A stretch of 64,000 nucleotides of DNA from Devosia sp. 2618 (GCF_040546815.1 NZ_JBEPOO010000001.1:2790001-2854000), one strand, 5' to 3'. Counted from the stretch's first letter, positions 8,501-17,492 are shown. Notes: generated by a model from the sequence alone, not told the origin. Program-made: numbers and translations.

Positions 8501-8568
8501 CCGACGGGGCAGAGAAAACAGCTCCTGACGCTCGGATAAAAAGGCCCCGCAAGGCGGTTGCTGGTTGA
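5548..8568 (+). CDS. MmeI-like type IIL restriction-modification enzyme (fused endonuclease/adenine methyltransferase)
   Basis: A 1006-aa single-chain enzyme. The N-terminal nuclease domain shows the D-x(n)-E-x-K pattern Asp66...Glu76-Tyr-Lys78. A helical spacer (about 150-380) follows, then an adenine-specific methyltransferase domain with motif I DPACGSGNF (residues 390-398) and motif IV NPPF (512-515). The remaining 450 residues should hold the target-recognition domain (about 620-870) and a C-terminal segment. This order matches MmeI-type enzymes (near 920 aa), which cut some 20 bases from their site and protect by methylating one strand. ATG 5548 follows AGGAATCAAGA, a usable ribosome site. 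It stands alone, as these enzymes need no separate subunits. The gene appears intact; specificity cannot be read by eye. Confidence 0.85.
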   Translation: MALTPQAFIAKWQNSPIKERAGAQAHFLDLCRMLDEPEPADVDPTGKDYGFEVGATKTTGGNGFADVFKRGHFGWEYKGTKANLDDAFAQLQRYAVALDNPPLLIVSDIGTTIRIHTNWTNSVSKRYDIAIADLADPVKRGWLKSALSDPEALRPTKTRQELTEEVAGEFAVLARSLRERGHKPEEVAHFINRLVFCMFAEDVKLLPDGMFTRMLDQALGNPTEFEDFARVLFAAMTKGGRVGFELVKWFNGGLFDGDLVFALTRDEVKIVRKAAGHYWGDIDPSILGTLFERGLDPDKRSQLGAHYTDREKIMMIIDPVIVDPLSAEWDAARLAIAALLERGREADEAAKTIKGRKGAARSGQATLAIGQAQQLLDQFLKRLRAYRVLDPACGSGNFLYLALKALKDLEHRAQVEAEALGLPRQFPEIGPEVVSGIEINPYAAELARVSVWMGEIQWMLRNGFAAAENPILKPLDNIECRDALMSWAADGSEEGGHWIEAEWPDADAIIGNPPFLASRKLKPDLGDDYVDALRKVYKKTVPKGADLVCFWFAKGKASLDGRTERLGLIATNSVGGGSSRKVLDQLFAAHFAFSVWNKESWTVSGAAVTVALVCISKTAIEPVRLNGSPVNGIYSDLQAKSASQGAELSLSRKLRENSNVAHQGVVARGALNKAAAKLHKLPPADFLIGADQGRAMLLESGNPNARPNSDVVVPFLIARDVTRRNSDRFVVNFGELDEESAALYEKPFEYLRPVMLHRAKMSQPDALARWWQLWRPRPEMAAALSSLDRFIVTPGVSKHRVFVWSTWPVLADHALVAIARNDDTTFGILHSRFHEVWALRMGTALDDRPRYTSTTTFETFPFPHGLTPNIPASDYVSDPRAMDIAVAARRLIELRENWINPPELVNREPDVVPGFPDRILPVSDNAAKTLKKRTLTNLYNARLPWLQKAHKVLDDAVAAAYGWPSDLTDDEVLAKLFALNQERAADGAEKTAPDARIKRPRKAVAG

Positions 8569-8837
8569 GCACACCGGTGATACACACCACTCTAAAGCGG
8601 TTGCAAATTACCTAGCAATATCAACGCCGACTGACGACGCGGACCAAATTCAATCCTGTCCGGCAGCACCAGTTTTCTTAAATGAATTGGCATACTTAGA
8701 CGGTTCAAGCTTTTTGAGCCCGGTCCTATTCGGACGTGCGTATGCACCCTACCGCCAGGCAGGATGCTACAGCGCACCATTAGGTGGTGGATTCGTGCTC
8801 GACGCCGGTTGGCTACGGCCAGATATCCACAGCCGCC

Positions 8838-10070
8838 TTACCACCAGTTCGACAGATCCACGCCTCCTGCTTCGCCGCTGATGTGGCGGGCGATGCTTTC
8901 TGCCGCACCGAGGGCGAGGGTGAAGCCCAGGGCGCCGTGGCCGGTGTTTAGGATGAGGTTGTCGGCGCCCTTGGGGCCGAGGAGGGGCATGCCGGTGGGG
9001 GTGGCGGGGCGTTGTCCGGCCCATAGGCGTGACTGGTCCCAATCGGCGGCGTCGGGGAAGTCGGTTTTGGCGTCGGCGATGAGCTTGTCGGTGCGCTGGC
9101 GGTCGATATCGAGGCTGTGGCCGACGAGATCGGCGGCTCCGGCGAGGCGCAGGGTCGATCCCAATCGCGCATAGACGACTTTGCGGGCGGCGTCGGTGAT
9201 GCTGAAGTCTGGGACTGCGGCTTCGGCGCCGATGGGGGCGGTCGCGCTATAGCCTTTGAGGGGATAAATCGGCAGGTCGAGGCCGAGCATGCTTCCCAAG
9301 GGGCGCGAGGCAATGCCCGCGGCCAGAATGAACAGGTCGGCCTCCATGTCGCCCTTGTTGGTCCGGACGGCTTTGACCGTCCGCCCGTCCCGCACAAATC
9401 CGGTGACTTCGGTGCCCAGCAGGATGGACCCGGGCTCCAACAATTTGGCCATGCCTTGCGTGAACAGATAGGTGTCGCCGGCTTCGTCGCCTGGGGAATA
9501 AAGTCCGCCGACCAGTCGGTGCGCGATGGAGGCCAGAGCAGGCTCCAGCGACAGGCATGCCTCGGCCGACAAAGCGCGCTTATCGGTGCCATTGGCGGCC
9601 TGTTGTTCGGCATAAGTGCGCGCAGCAGCGAAGCTTTTTTCGCTAGAATAGACCACCAGTTTGCCGGTCTGCGTCCAGTCAAACGCGAGGCTGGAGAGCG
9701 CAGCATTGCCGTGCAGAACCTGCTTGCTCAGATCGGCCAGACGGCCCAGCTGATCGATGGTTCGAGCCGCGCGCCTCGGTGTACAGGCGGCCATGAACTG
9801 GGCCAGCCAGCGGTACTGAAACAGCTCAAATCCGGGGCGAAAGCGGACCGGGGAATCAGGGTCGGTCAGCAGCTTGGGCAATTGACCCCAGACCGACGGA
9901 TCGGCCAGTGGCGCGACGTAGGAATAGCTCAGCTGACCGCCATTGGCGAAGCTGGTTCCCGTCGCAGTATCGGAGGCCTTGTCCAGTATGCGCACGCGGT
10001 GGCCATCTTGTGCCAAACGCCATGCGCAACTTACGCCCACAACGCCAGCGCCTATGACAATAATATCCAA
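8838..10070 (-). CDS. dadA: D-amino-acid dehydrogenase-like FAD oxidoreductase
   Basis: A 410-aa flavoprotein of the DAO/DadA group that oxidises D-amino acids to keto acids at the inner membrane. It opens with the FAD-binding Rossmann motif IIVIGAGVVGVSCAWRLA and ends with GHGALGFTLALGAAESIA, the second FAD-contacting motif of DadA proteins. The length agrees with DadA (about 415-430). The start is put at TTG 10070 because GGGAGGG lies just upstream and translation then begins directly at the FAD motif; a TTG at 10103 has no ribosome site. Its 3' end marks the probable right boundary of the island. It is divergent from the TAXI-TRAP genes, so transported substrate and enzyme may be linked. 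The exact substrate is not shown. Confidence 0.8.
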   Translation of the reverse strand: MDIIVIGAGVVGVSCAWRLAQDGHRVRILDKASDTATGTSFANGGQLSYSYVAPLADPSVWGQLPKLLTDPDSPVRFRPGFELFQYRWLAQFMAACTPRRAARTIDQLGRLADLSKQVLHGNAALSSLAFDWTQTGKLVVYSSEKSFAAARTYAEQQAANGTDKRALSAEACLSLEPALASIAHRLVGGLYSPGDEAGDTYLFTQGMAKLLEPGSILLGTEVTGFVRDGRTVKAVRTNKGDMEADLFILAAGIASRPLGSMLGLDLPIYPLKGYSATAPIGAEAAVPDFSITDAARKVVYARLGSTLRLAGAADLVGHSLDIDRQRTDKLIADAKTDFPDAADWDQSRLWAGQRPATPTGMPLLGPKGADNLILNTGHGALGFTLALGAAESIARHISGEAGGVDLSNWW

Positions 10071-10128
10071 TCTATCCCTCCCAATGGCTCGTATATCTGA
10101 CAACTAGTTCCGACAATTCGCCGAGATG

Positions 10129-10138
10129 TAATGCATTA
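10129..10138. promoter_or_regulatory. Palindrome in the dadA/TRAP divergent region
   Basis: TAATGCATTA is a perfect 10-base palindrome in the 168- to 201-base gap between the divergent dadA-like and TAXI genes; AACTAGTT (10102-10109) is another close by. Either could be a regulator site; no partner copy was found. Confidence 0.25.
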
Positions 10139-10271
10139 GACTATTTCGTGAGGTCATTTTATCCCGGATCATGGGTTGTCGTCAGGAAATTTTTCTCCTC
10201 TAATAGTGCAAGGGCCACAAGGTCCACATGCATAAGGGCGCTACCAGACGTCCATCAGGAAGGAAAACCGA

Positions 10272-11240
10272 ATGAAGCAATTGCTTGTTCCAGCCATGGC
10301 CGCGACCGCGCTTTTTGGTCTGGCGCTGCCAGCCGCCGCCCAACAACAGCAGTTTATCACCATCGGAACGGGTGGCGTCACGGGCGTCTATTATGCCGCC
10401 GGTGGTGCTATCTGCCGCCTCATGAACGAGACCCGTGCCGATCACGGTTTCCGCTGCTCGGTCGAATCCACGGCCGCTTCGGTGTACAACCTCAACGCCA
10501 TCCGCCAGGGCGAACTGGACTTTGGCGTCACCCAGACCGACGTGATGTATTACGCCGTCAACGGCGAGGCCGACTTTGCCGAACGCGGCGCCTGGGACGG
10601 CCTGCGCGCCGTGTTCTCGCTGCATCCTGAGCCGTTCACACTGGTGGCACGCGGCGATGCTGGCATTGCCAATTTTGAAGACCTGGCGGGTAAGCGCGTC
10701 AATATCGGCGCACCGGGTTCGGGCACCCAGACGTCGATGGACATCATCCTCAACTCATCAGGCATGTCGCGAGATGACTTCTCCCTGACTTCGGAACTGC
10801 GCCCTGACGAGCATGGCGCCGCGCTGTGCGACAACCAGATCGACGCGTTCTTCTACGGCGTCGGCCATCCGTCCGCCAACATCGCCGACCCAACCACCAC
10901 CTGCAATGCGAAGCTTGTGTCACTGCAGGGCGACTTCATCGATAGCCTCGTGGCAGACAATGCCTACTATGCCAGCGCCACCATTCCAGGCGGCACCTAT
11001 TCCAACAATCCGGACGATGTGAACACGTTCGGCGTGCTGGCCGCTCTGGCCGTGTCGGAAGACACCTCGGAAGACGCCGTCTATGCGCTGGTCAGCTCGG
11101 TGTTTGAAAACTTCGCCTCGTTCAAGGCGCTGCATCCAGCACTCGCCAATCTGAGCGAAGCCGACATGATCGTTGATGGTCTGTCTGCGCCGCTCCATCC
11201 GGGCGCTGCTCGCTACTACACAGAGCGCGGCTGGCTCTAA
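10272..11240 (+). CDS. TAXI-family TRAP transporter solute-binding protein
   Basis: A 322-aa periplasmic binding protein of the TAXI group. A signal peptide ([24 protein letters not shown]) is followed by [25 protein letters not shown], the typical TAXI start where the ligand-binding site forms, and later by [23 protein letters not shown], also diagnostic. AGGAAGGA precedes ATG 10272. It captures a small organic acid or amino acid and hands it to the membrane subunit encoded 86 bases downstream. TAXI proteins have been linked to glutamate and other dicarboxylates, but the ligand here is unknown. The neighbouring dadA-like gene makes an amino-acid ligand possible. Confidence 0.9.
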   Translation: MKQLLVPAMAATALFGLALPAAAQQQQFITIGTGGVTGVYYAAGGAICRLMNETRADHGFRCSVESTAASVYNLNAIRQGELDFGVTQTDVMYYAVNGEADFAERGAWDGLRAVFSLHPEPFTLVARGDAGIANFEDLAGKRVNIGAPGSGTQTSMDIILNSSGMSRDDFSLTSELRPDEHGAALCDNQIDAFFYGVGHPSANIADPTTTCNAKLVSLQGDFIDSLVADNAYYASATIPGGTYSNNPDDVNTFGVLAALAVSEDTSEDAVYALVSSVFENFASFKALHPALANLSEADMIVDGLSAPLHPGAARYYTERGWL

Positions 11241-11326
11241 GCCCCAGCCCGTTCCCTCAAGACCGCCGGCGACCTGGAAACGGGCCGTCGGCGCATGTCC
11301 CTCAGTAGTGATCGACGGAACCACAC

Positions 11327-13954
11327 ATGACAGATCGCGCCACCTCTCCCGCCGCGTCGGCCGCAACGCCAGACGAGTTGGCCAAGATCGTCGCCGAGGC
11401 CGATACCGGTGGCCGCGCGCCGCGCAGTCGCCCGGCCCAGCTCGTATTGTTCGTGGTGCCGCTGCTGTGGGCGCTGTTTCAGCTGTGGTACGCTTCACCA
11501 CTGCCTTATCAGTTGCGCATCGGTGTGTTCAACGCCACCGAAGCGCGGGCGATCCATCTGGCCTTCGCGCTGTTCCTCGTGTTTGCCGCGTATCCGGCCA
11601 CCAAGAATGCGCCGCGCGATTATGTGCCCTGGTATGAGTGGTTCCTGGGCCTGCTGGCTGCAGGTTGCGCCGCCTATATTTTCGTTTTTCAGGCCGAGTT
11701 GGCGCGTCGCCCCGGCCTTGCCACCGCCATGGATCTGGGCGTTGCCATTGTCGGCATGCTGTTGCTGCTGGAAGCCGCGCGGCGTGCGCTTGGCCCGGCG
11801 CTGCCGATCGTGGGCATCCTGTTCCTGTGCTACGCCTTCTTTGGCCCGTATCTGCCGGATTTGTTCGCCCATCGTGGCGCATCGATTCCGCGCGCTGCGA
11901 CGCAATACTGGCTGACGTCTGAGGGCGTGTTCGGCGTGGCGCTGGGCGTTTCCACCGCCTTCGTGTTTCTCTTCGTGTTGTTCGGCTCGCTGCTGGAAAA
12001 GGCCGGGGCCGGCAATTATTTCATCAAGGTTGCCTTTGCGCTGCTCGGCCACTTCCGGGGCGGTCCGGCCAAGGCCGCAGTGCTCGGCTCGGCTGCGACG
12101 GGCCTGATTTCGGGTTCATCGGTCGCCAATGTGGTCACCACCGGCACCTTCACCATTCCGCTGATGAAGCGCGTCGGCTATCCCGCCGTCAAAGCGGGCG
12201 CGATCGAGGTTTCGGCCTCGGTCAATGGCCAGATTCTGCCACCGGTGATGGGCGCTGCGGCGTTTCTGATCGCCGAATATGTCGGCATTCCCTATTCGGA
12301 AGTGGTGCGCCACGCGATCATTCCGGCGGTGCTGACCTATATTTCGCTGTTCTACGTCGTCGATATCGAAGCGCGTAAGCACCACCTCGTCGGCCTGCCG
12401 CGCCAGCGCCACCGCTCCAACCTGATGAGCATGGCGCTGTTCGGCATGACGGCAGCGGCCTTTGTCATCTTCTGCTGGCTGGTGGGCTTTGCGCTCGGCT
12501 GGACGCGCGAACTGTTTGGCCAATACGCCACCTGGGGCGTCGTCATCGGCACCACCGTGCTCTATCTCGTGCTGTTGGCGATCCGCTCGCGCTTCCCCGA
12601 TCTGGCAGAAGACGATCCGAACGATCCCGATCTCACCCTGCCCGATACCGTCAAGGTCGCGCCGACGGGCATCCACTACATCCTGCCGGTGTTCATCCTC
12701 GTCTGGTGCCTGATGGTGGAACAGATGTCGCCCGGCCTCGCGGCGTTCTACGGCATCTGTGCGCTGATCATCCTCGTGGTCACCCAGAAGCCGCTGCTGG
12801 CCATGTTCCGCGGCACCGCGAACCTGTTTGGCGAGTTCAAGTCGGGCGTCTCGGACCTGCTCGAGGGCATGGTTGCCGGTTCGCGCAACATGGTCGGCAT
12901 CGCCATCGCGACCGCCGCCGCCGGCATCATTGTCGGCACGGTGTCCCTCACCGGCATTGGCCTCGTCATGACCGAAATCGTCATCTCGGTTTCGGGCGGC
13001 AATCTTTTGATCATGCTGCTGATGACGGCGCTGATCTGCATGATCCTTGGCCTCGGCATGCCGACCACGGCCAACTATGTCGTCGTCGCCACCCTGATCG
13101 CTCCGGTCATCGTCGATGTGGCGGCGCTCAATGGTCTCGCCGTCGCTTTGGTGGCGGTCCACCTCTATGTGTTCTATTTCGGGCTGATGGCCGACGTGAC
13201 GCCCCCGGTGGGGCTTGCGTCCTTTGCCGCATCGGCCATTTCGCGCGCCGATCCGGTGCGAACGGGTGTGCAGGCCTTCCGCTATGAAATGCGGACGGCC
13301 ATCCTGCCGCTGATCTTTATCTACAATCACCAATTGCTGATGATCGGGGTGACCAGTTGGTGGGGATTGGGGCTGACAATTATCATGTCATTGATCGGCA
13401 TGCTGGTCTTTGTCTCGGTGACGCAGCAGATCTTTATTTCGCGCAGCCGCATCTGGGAAAGCGCGGTGCTGCTGGTCGCCTGCGTCATGCTGTTCGTGCC
13501 CGGACAGGTGATGGAACGACTGGTGCCAGGCACCATCGATTCCCCCGCCGATGAGATCGTGCTGCGCGCCGAAGAGGTGCCGGCCAATGGCTTCCTCACG
13601 GTCGAGTTTGCCGGCTTTGACATCTCCGGTAATGACTATACGCGCGTCGTTCGCCTGCCGATGGGTGAACCCGCCGATGGGGCGACCCGCCTCTCCAATG
13701 CCGGTGTGCAGATCACCGAATTTGGCGGCACGGTTCAGGTGGTCAATGTCCGCTTCCGCAGCCAGGCCGAACGGCTGGGTGTGGCGATCGGCGACGATGT
13801 CGAGCGCGTGCTGGTCGACAACCCCGACCGCGCGCCTGAAGAACTCGTCTTCATCCCGGCCCTGCTGCTGATCTTCGGCGTCGCGTTCCTGCAATGGCGC
13901 CGCCGCGAATGGGATCAGCCGGGACTGCCGAAAATTCGCCCGGCAATGGCGTAG
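11327..13954 (+). CDS. TRAP transporter fused permease (DctQ-DctM type) with C-terminal DUF3394-like part
   Basis: An 875-aa integral membrane protein. The first part (about residues 38-170) has four helices equivalent to the small DctQ subunit. The large part (about 180-690) has the DctM features, including GSAATGLISGSSVANVVTTGTFTIPLMKRVGY and LGLGMPTTANYVVVATL. After further helices a soluble C-terminal stretch (about 720-845) resembles the DUF3394 tail of fused TRAP permeases, followed by a last hydrophobic segment. It imports the solute held by the TAXI protein, driven by an ion gradient. The ribosome site is weak, but the upstream frame offers no better start. Transcribed with the binding-protein gene. 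Confidence 0.9.
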   Translation: MTDRATSPAASAATPDELAKIVAEADTGGRAPRSRPAQLVLFVVPLLWALFQLWYASPLPYQLRIGVFNATEARAIHLAFALFLVFAAYPATKNAPRDYVPWYEWFLGLLAAGCAAYIFVFQAELARRPGLATAMDLGVAIVGMLLLLEAARRALGPALPIVGILFLCYAFFGPYLPDLFAHRGASIPRAATQYWLTSEGVFGVALGVSTAFVFLFVLFGSLLEKAGAGNYFIKVAFALLGHFRGGPAKAAVLGSAATGLISGSSVANVVTTGTFTIPLMKRVGYPAVKAGAIEVSASVNGQILPPVMGAAAFLIAEYVGIPYSEVVRHAIIPAVLTYISLFYVVDIEARKHHLVGLPRQRHRSNLMSMALFGMTAAAFVIFCWLVGFALGWTRELFGQYATWGVVIGTTVLYLVLLAIRSRFPDLAEDDPNDPDLTLPDTVKVAPTGIHYILPVFILVWCLMVEQMSPGLAAFYGICALIILVVTQKPLLAMFRGTANLFGEFKSGVSDLLEGMVAGSRNMVGIAIATAAAGIIVGTVSLTGIGLVMTEIVISVSGGNLLIMLLMTALICMILGLGMPTTANYVVVATLIAPVIVDVAALNGLAVALVAVHLYVFYFGLMADVTPPVGLASFAASAISRADPVRTGVQAFRYEMRTAILPLIFIYNHQLLMIGVTSWWGLGLTIIMSLIGMLVFVSVTQQIFISRSRIWESAVLLVACVMLFVPGQVMERLVPGTIDSPADEIVLRAEEVPANGFLTVEFAGFDISGNDYTRVVRLPMGEPADGATRLSNAGVQITEFGGTVQVVNVRFRSQAERLGVAIGDDVERVLVDNPDRAPEELVFIPALLLIFGVAFLQWRRREWDQPGLPKIRPAMA

Positions 13955-13980
13955 GCTGTCCGAAAGACAGACGTCAGAAC

Positions 13981-14014
13981 AAAAATCGGAGGGCGAAAGT
14001 GCCGCCCTCCGATT
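13981..14014 (-). terminator. Rho-independent terminator for the peptidase operon
   Basis: An 11-bp perfect stem (13984-13994 with 14004-14014) and a 9-base loop. Read on the minus strand the hairpin is followed by a run of T, so it ends the peptidase transcript. It lies between convergent genes and may also hinder read-through from the TRAP gene. Confidence 0.8.
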
Positions 14015-14049
14015 GGTCAATTCAGGTGTTTTCTACCGCGCCTGCCAAA

Positions 14050-16119
14050 CTACGCCTTCAGAGCAGTCTCGAAGAAATCTGCCAGCTTGCCATAGGCGAA
14101 GCGGGTCAGGGTTCGGCTGTGTTTGGACCAGGCATGGCCGGTGCCGGGTAGGCTGACCAGTTCGAACTTCTTGCCCTGGGCGATCAGTTTTTCCACCAGC
14201 GCAATGGTGTCGGCATAGAGGACGACTTCGTCCTTGGTGCCGTGGATGATGGTCAGTTTGTCCTCTAGCCCCTCGCTGTGGAACAGGGCCGACTGGGCGC
14301 GATAGCGCTCGATGAAGTCTTCGCCTTCGGCCAGACCCATGATCCAGCCCTGTTCGGGATAAGCGTGCCAGACATTGGTGGCGGGGGCGCCGGCAAAGCC
14401 TGCTGCATAAAAGCCGGGCTTTTTGAACAGCGACATCAGCGTCATCAGGCCACCATAGCTGGAGCCCCAGAGGCCGACGCGCCTGGCGTCCGCATAGCCG
14501 AGATCGGTCAGCGTGGTGACGCAATCGGCGATGTCGTCGATGTCCTGCGTGCCATAGCTGTTGAGCATGGCGCGGTTCCACTCACGGCCGCGACCGAAGC
14601 TGCCACGGATTTCGGGGCTGACGACCACAAAGCCGCGCGAGGCCAGATATTGGTCAATGCCCCAGCTTGGATGGGCCGCGCGACCGCCCCACTGGTTGAG
14701 CAGACCATCGGAATAGACCGAGCCGACCACCATGGGGTGCTTGCCGTTGGCCTCAAAGCCATGCGGCAGCATGACCCGCGCCATCAGCTCGGCGCCATCG
14801 ACATGGCTCTTGAACGGCACATAGCGCACCTCGGCCCAGCGATGTTCGGCAAAGGCAGGCAGAGGTGAGTGCGTCACCTGCACGGGTTCGTTTGTGCCGG
14901 GGAGAGCCTGCACGAACAGTTCGGGCGGCGTCATGTCATCGCTGAAGAGATCTGCGAAGGCGCTGAAATCGGCGGTGAAGGTTGGAACGTGGATGCCAGC
15001 GGCACCAGTCAGGCGCGTGACTGCGCCGCCGGTGAGGCTGACCGAATAAAGGTGCCGCTCGGCCGGATGGGCTTCGTTGGCAGTGAAATAGATCAGGCCA
15101 TTGCCCGCATCCACGGCGAAATCGGCGATTTCCCATGGGCCGGAGGTCAGCGGCTCAAGCGCTGCGCCTGCGGTCGGCAGGGCATGGAGATGGTTGAAGC
15201 CATCGCGGTCGGTCAAAACGATCAGGCCATTGCCATCAGGCGCGAACGCAACCTGCCAGTCCGGGCGGATTTTGACCGGGTCGTGCACGGCGTAAAACAC
15301 CGAGCGGGTGCTCGTCGCCACGTCGAACATGAAAATGGTGTGGTGCTTGATCGAGAGGTCGCTACTGCTGACAAACAGCGATGCGCCGTCGGGCGACACG
15401 CCATAACCCCAGATGGCATCCTCGGCGTCTGGCCGCTCGAACCAGCGTGTCGCGCCGCTTGCGACGTTGACCAAGCCGACACGACGGCGCGTCAGCAGAT
15501 CGCCGGGGAAGGCTCGGGTGAACCGGTCCTTGTGCGCCTCGCCGCCGGAGTCATAGGCGATTTCGATCTTGCGGGTATTGGTGTCATCGGCCTCGACGAA
15601 GACGATGTCTTGTCCATTGGGCGCCCAATTAAAGGATTCGACACTGACGAAGCCTGCGCCGGCGACGAGGATTTTGGCCGGTCCCGCAGCGTCGACATCG
15701 ATGGACAAGAGGGCGTTGCCGCTCAGGAAAGCCAGAGCGCCAGTCTTGGGCGAGACGGCGAGGGCGCGAACGCTGCCCTGCCCGGTTGCCAGTGGCTGGA
15801 CGGAGCCGTCTGGCTTGGAAAGATAGAGCTGGCCATCCAGCACGAAGGCCAGGCGGCCTGCACTCAGCCAGGCTAGTTCGGCGATGCCGGCTGGCTCGCC
15901 GCTGGTGTGCCCAGCGCCAAGGTTTGTCAGCCGCTGCAGGCCCTTGCTGTCCCCATCCCAAATCCAGATATCGCGGAACGTGTGCCCGCCATCGTTCCAC
16001 AGGAAGGCGAGCTTTTTGCCATCGGCAGACCATTGGGCGCCGATGGGCAGCGTCCCGATGATGTAGGGCTCGCTATAGAGCATTTCAAAGGACAGGCTAT
16101 CGGTGGCGCTGGACGTCAT
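14050..16119 (-). CDS. S9-family serine peptidase (prolyl oligopeptidase/acylaminoacyl-peptidase-like)
   Basis: A 689-aa cytoplasmic peptidase without signal peptide. The first 420 residues form WD/beta-propeller blades (repeated SADGKKLAF, SPKTGALAF, SPDGASLFV, APDGNGLIV elements) that gate access to the active site. The C-terminal alpha/beta-hydrolase domain has the S9 triad: Ser554 in GSSYGG, Asp630 in GTKDE and His662 in GTGHAW. It would split short peptides after proline or from their blocked N-terminus. It lies 40 bases downstream of the amidohydrolase gene in one minus-strand operon, divergent from a peptide ABC transporter, which fits intracellular breakdown of imported peptides. A strong terminator follows. 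Confidence 0.88.
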   Translation of the reverse strand: MTSSATDSLSFEMLYSEPYIIGTLPIGAQWSADGKKLAFLWNDGGHTFRDIWIWDGDSKGLQRLTNLGAGHTSGEPAGIAELAWLSAGRLAFVLDGQLYLSKPDGSVQPLATGQGSVRALAVSPKTGALAFLSGNALLSIDVDAAGPAKILVAGAGFVSVESFNWAPNGQDIVFVEADDTNTRKIEIAYDSGGEAHKDRFTRAFPGDLLTRRRVGLVNVASGATRWFERPDAEDAIWGYGVSPDGASLFVSSSDLSIKHHTIFMFDVATSTRSVFYAVHDPVKIRPDWQVAFAPDGNGLIVLTDRDGFNHLHALPTAGAALEPLTSGPWEIADFAVDAGNGLIYFTANEAHPAERHLYSVSLTGGAVTRLTGAAGIHVPTFTADFSAFADLFSDDMTPPELFVQALPGTNEPVQVTHSPLPAFAEHRWAEVRYVPFKSHVDGAELMARVMLPHGFEANGKHPMVVGSVYSDGLLNQWGGRAAHPSWGIDQYLASRGFVVVSPEIRGSFGRGREWNRAMLNSYGTQDIDDIADCVTTLTDLGYADARRVGLWGSSYGGLMTLMSLFKKPGFYAAGFAGAPATNVWHAYPEQGWIMGLAEGEDFIERYRAQSALFHSEGLEDKLTIIHGTKDEVVLYADTIALVEKLIAQGKKFELVSLPGTGHAWSKHSRTLTRFAYGKLADFFETALKA

Positions 16120-16159
16120 GATCGGCTCGATTGTGCGAATGGGAAGGCTGGGGCGGGAC

Positions 16160-17401
16160 CTACTTGGGCTGCAGGTCGGTCTTGTAGACCACGCCGTCCT
16201 TCATGATCATGCGCATGTTCTTGTCGGTTTCGGTCAGCACCGAAATGTCCTTGAGCGGGTCGCCATCGACCACCAGGATGTCGGCAATGGCGCCGGGCGC
16301 GATGACGCCGAGGTCCGAGCGCTGCACGATTTTGGCGTTGACCGACGTTGCCGATTTCAGCACATCGACCGGACGCTGGGCGCGGGCGCGGATGGTCAGT
16401 TCCTGCAGCTGGGCAAATTCCATGTCACCCATCAAATCGGTGCCGAAACCGAGCTGGACGTTTTCGGACTCGCAGAGGCTGAGCATGGCGATGCCGGCAT
16501 CGTTGACCATGTTGAGCTTTTCCATCACCACCGGCGACAGGCCTAGCGCCTCGCCATGCTGCGCGGTTACTTCGTAGGCAACCAGCGTTGGCACGATGAA
16601 GGCATCGGCGGCGGCGACCATGGCGGCGGTCTGGCGGTTGATCAGGTTGGCGTGTTCGATGGTGCGCACGCCGGCCCGGATCGAGTGGGCAATCGCGGCG
16701 CTTTCATAGGCATGGGCGCAGACATATTTGCCGCGCACAGCCGCTTCCTGCACCACGGCGCGGATTTCGTCTTCGGTGAACTGGGTCGCGTCGATGGCGT
16801 CCGTGGGTGACCCAACGCCGCCCGAGGCCAGAACCTTGATGTGATCGACGCCCTTGCGCATTTCGTTGCGCACGACGCTGCGGAGGTTTTCAACGCCCTC
16901 GACGATGCGGCAGGTGAAGTTGAAGGCGCTGGCATTCATGTCGATGTCGGTGCGATTATCGGTCGTGCTACGGTGATCGCCGTGCCCACCGATCTGGCTG
17001 AGCGCGGGGCCGCCAACGAACAGACGTGGGCCGGGAATGTAGCCCTGGGCGATGGCATTGCGCATGCCGACATCGCCGCCGGCCACGTCGCGCACGCTCG
17101 TAAAACCGCGATCGAGCATCTTGCGGATGCGGGGAACGGCACGGGCCGTCATTTCGGTCAGCGGGATATTGCGATCGTGTTCGGCGACCAGATTGATGGC
17201 GTAGACATGGACATGGCAGTCGATCAGGCCAGGCATCAGGGTGCGGCCGCCCACGTCATATTCAGTGATCGAATTGCCGGTGAACGGCTTGTCACTGACC
17301 GCTTCGATACGGCCATCCACAACCAGCACATTCATGCCCGGAACGGCCTGGTCGCTGCGGCCGTCAAACACGGTGGCGTTGGTGAAAGCGATAGCTGCCA
17401 T
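16160..17401 (-). CDS. Metal-dependent amidohydrolase (Xaa-Pro dipeptidase/imidazolonepropionase-like)
   Basis: A 413-aa TIM-barrel amidohydrolase. The metal-binding HxH lies at His63/His65 in GLIDCHVHVY, with a probable metal-bridging Lys in DHIKVLASGG and further ligands in AHAYES and TIEHANL. The C-terminal GVIAPGAIADILVVDGDPLKDI closes the outer beta-sandwich. The subgroup includes enzymes cutting dipeptides such as Xaa-Pro and Xaa-Lys. First gene of the peptidase operon. A candidate operator (TTTGATCAAA) lies about 95 bases upstream. The transporter opposite suggests a peptide-derived substrate; a role on a cyclic amide remains possible. Confidence 0.85.
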   Translation of the reverse strand: MAAIAFTNATVFDGRSDQAVPGMNVLVVDGRIEAVSDKPFTGNSITEYDVGGRTLMPGLIDCHVHVYAINLVAEHDRNIPLTEMTARAVPRIRKMLDRGFTSVRDVAGGDVGMRNAIAQGYIPGPRLFVGGPALSQIGGHGDHRSTTDNRTDIDMNASAFNFTCRIVEGVENLRSVVRNEMRKGVDHIKVLASGGVGSPTDAIDATQFTEDEIRAVVQEAAVRGKYVCAHAYESAAIAHSIRAGVRTIEHANLINRQTAAMVAAADAFIVPTLVAYEVTAQHGEALGLSPVVMEKLNMVNDAGIAMLSLCESENVQLGFGTDLMGDMEFAQLQELTIRARAQRPVDVLKSATSVNAKIVQRSDLGVIAPGAIADILVVDGDPLKDISVLTETDKNMRMIMKDGVVYKTDLQPK

Positions 17402-17492
17402 TGGTCATTCCTCCAGCCGTAAAGGCACAGCCGGGTCGCATCTGGCCCGGCAAATTTGCGCCAATGTGTCGGCATACGAACGGCCTGTAAAG

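Noticed and set aside
8702..8720. GGTTCAA...TTGAGCC hairpin resembling a tRNA T-arm near the island's right border
   Set aside because: No acceptor stem, anticodon arm or CCA context could be built around it, so neither a tRNA nor a tRNA attachment site is claimed.
12116..13333. 405-codon minus-strand frame opposite the TRAP permease
   Set aside because: Same reason: the reverse of a membrane-protein gene.
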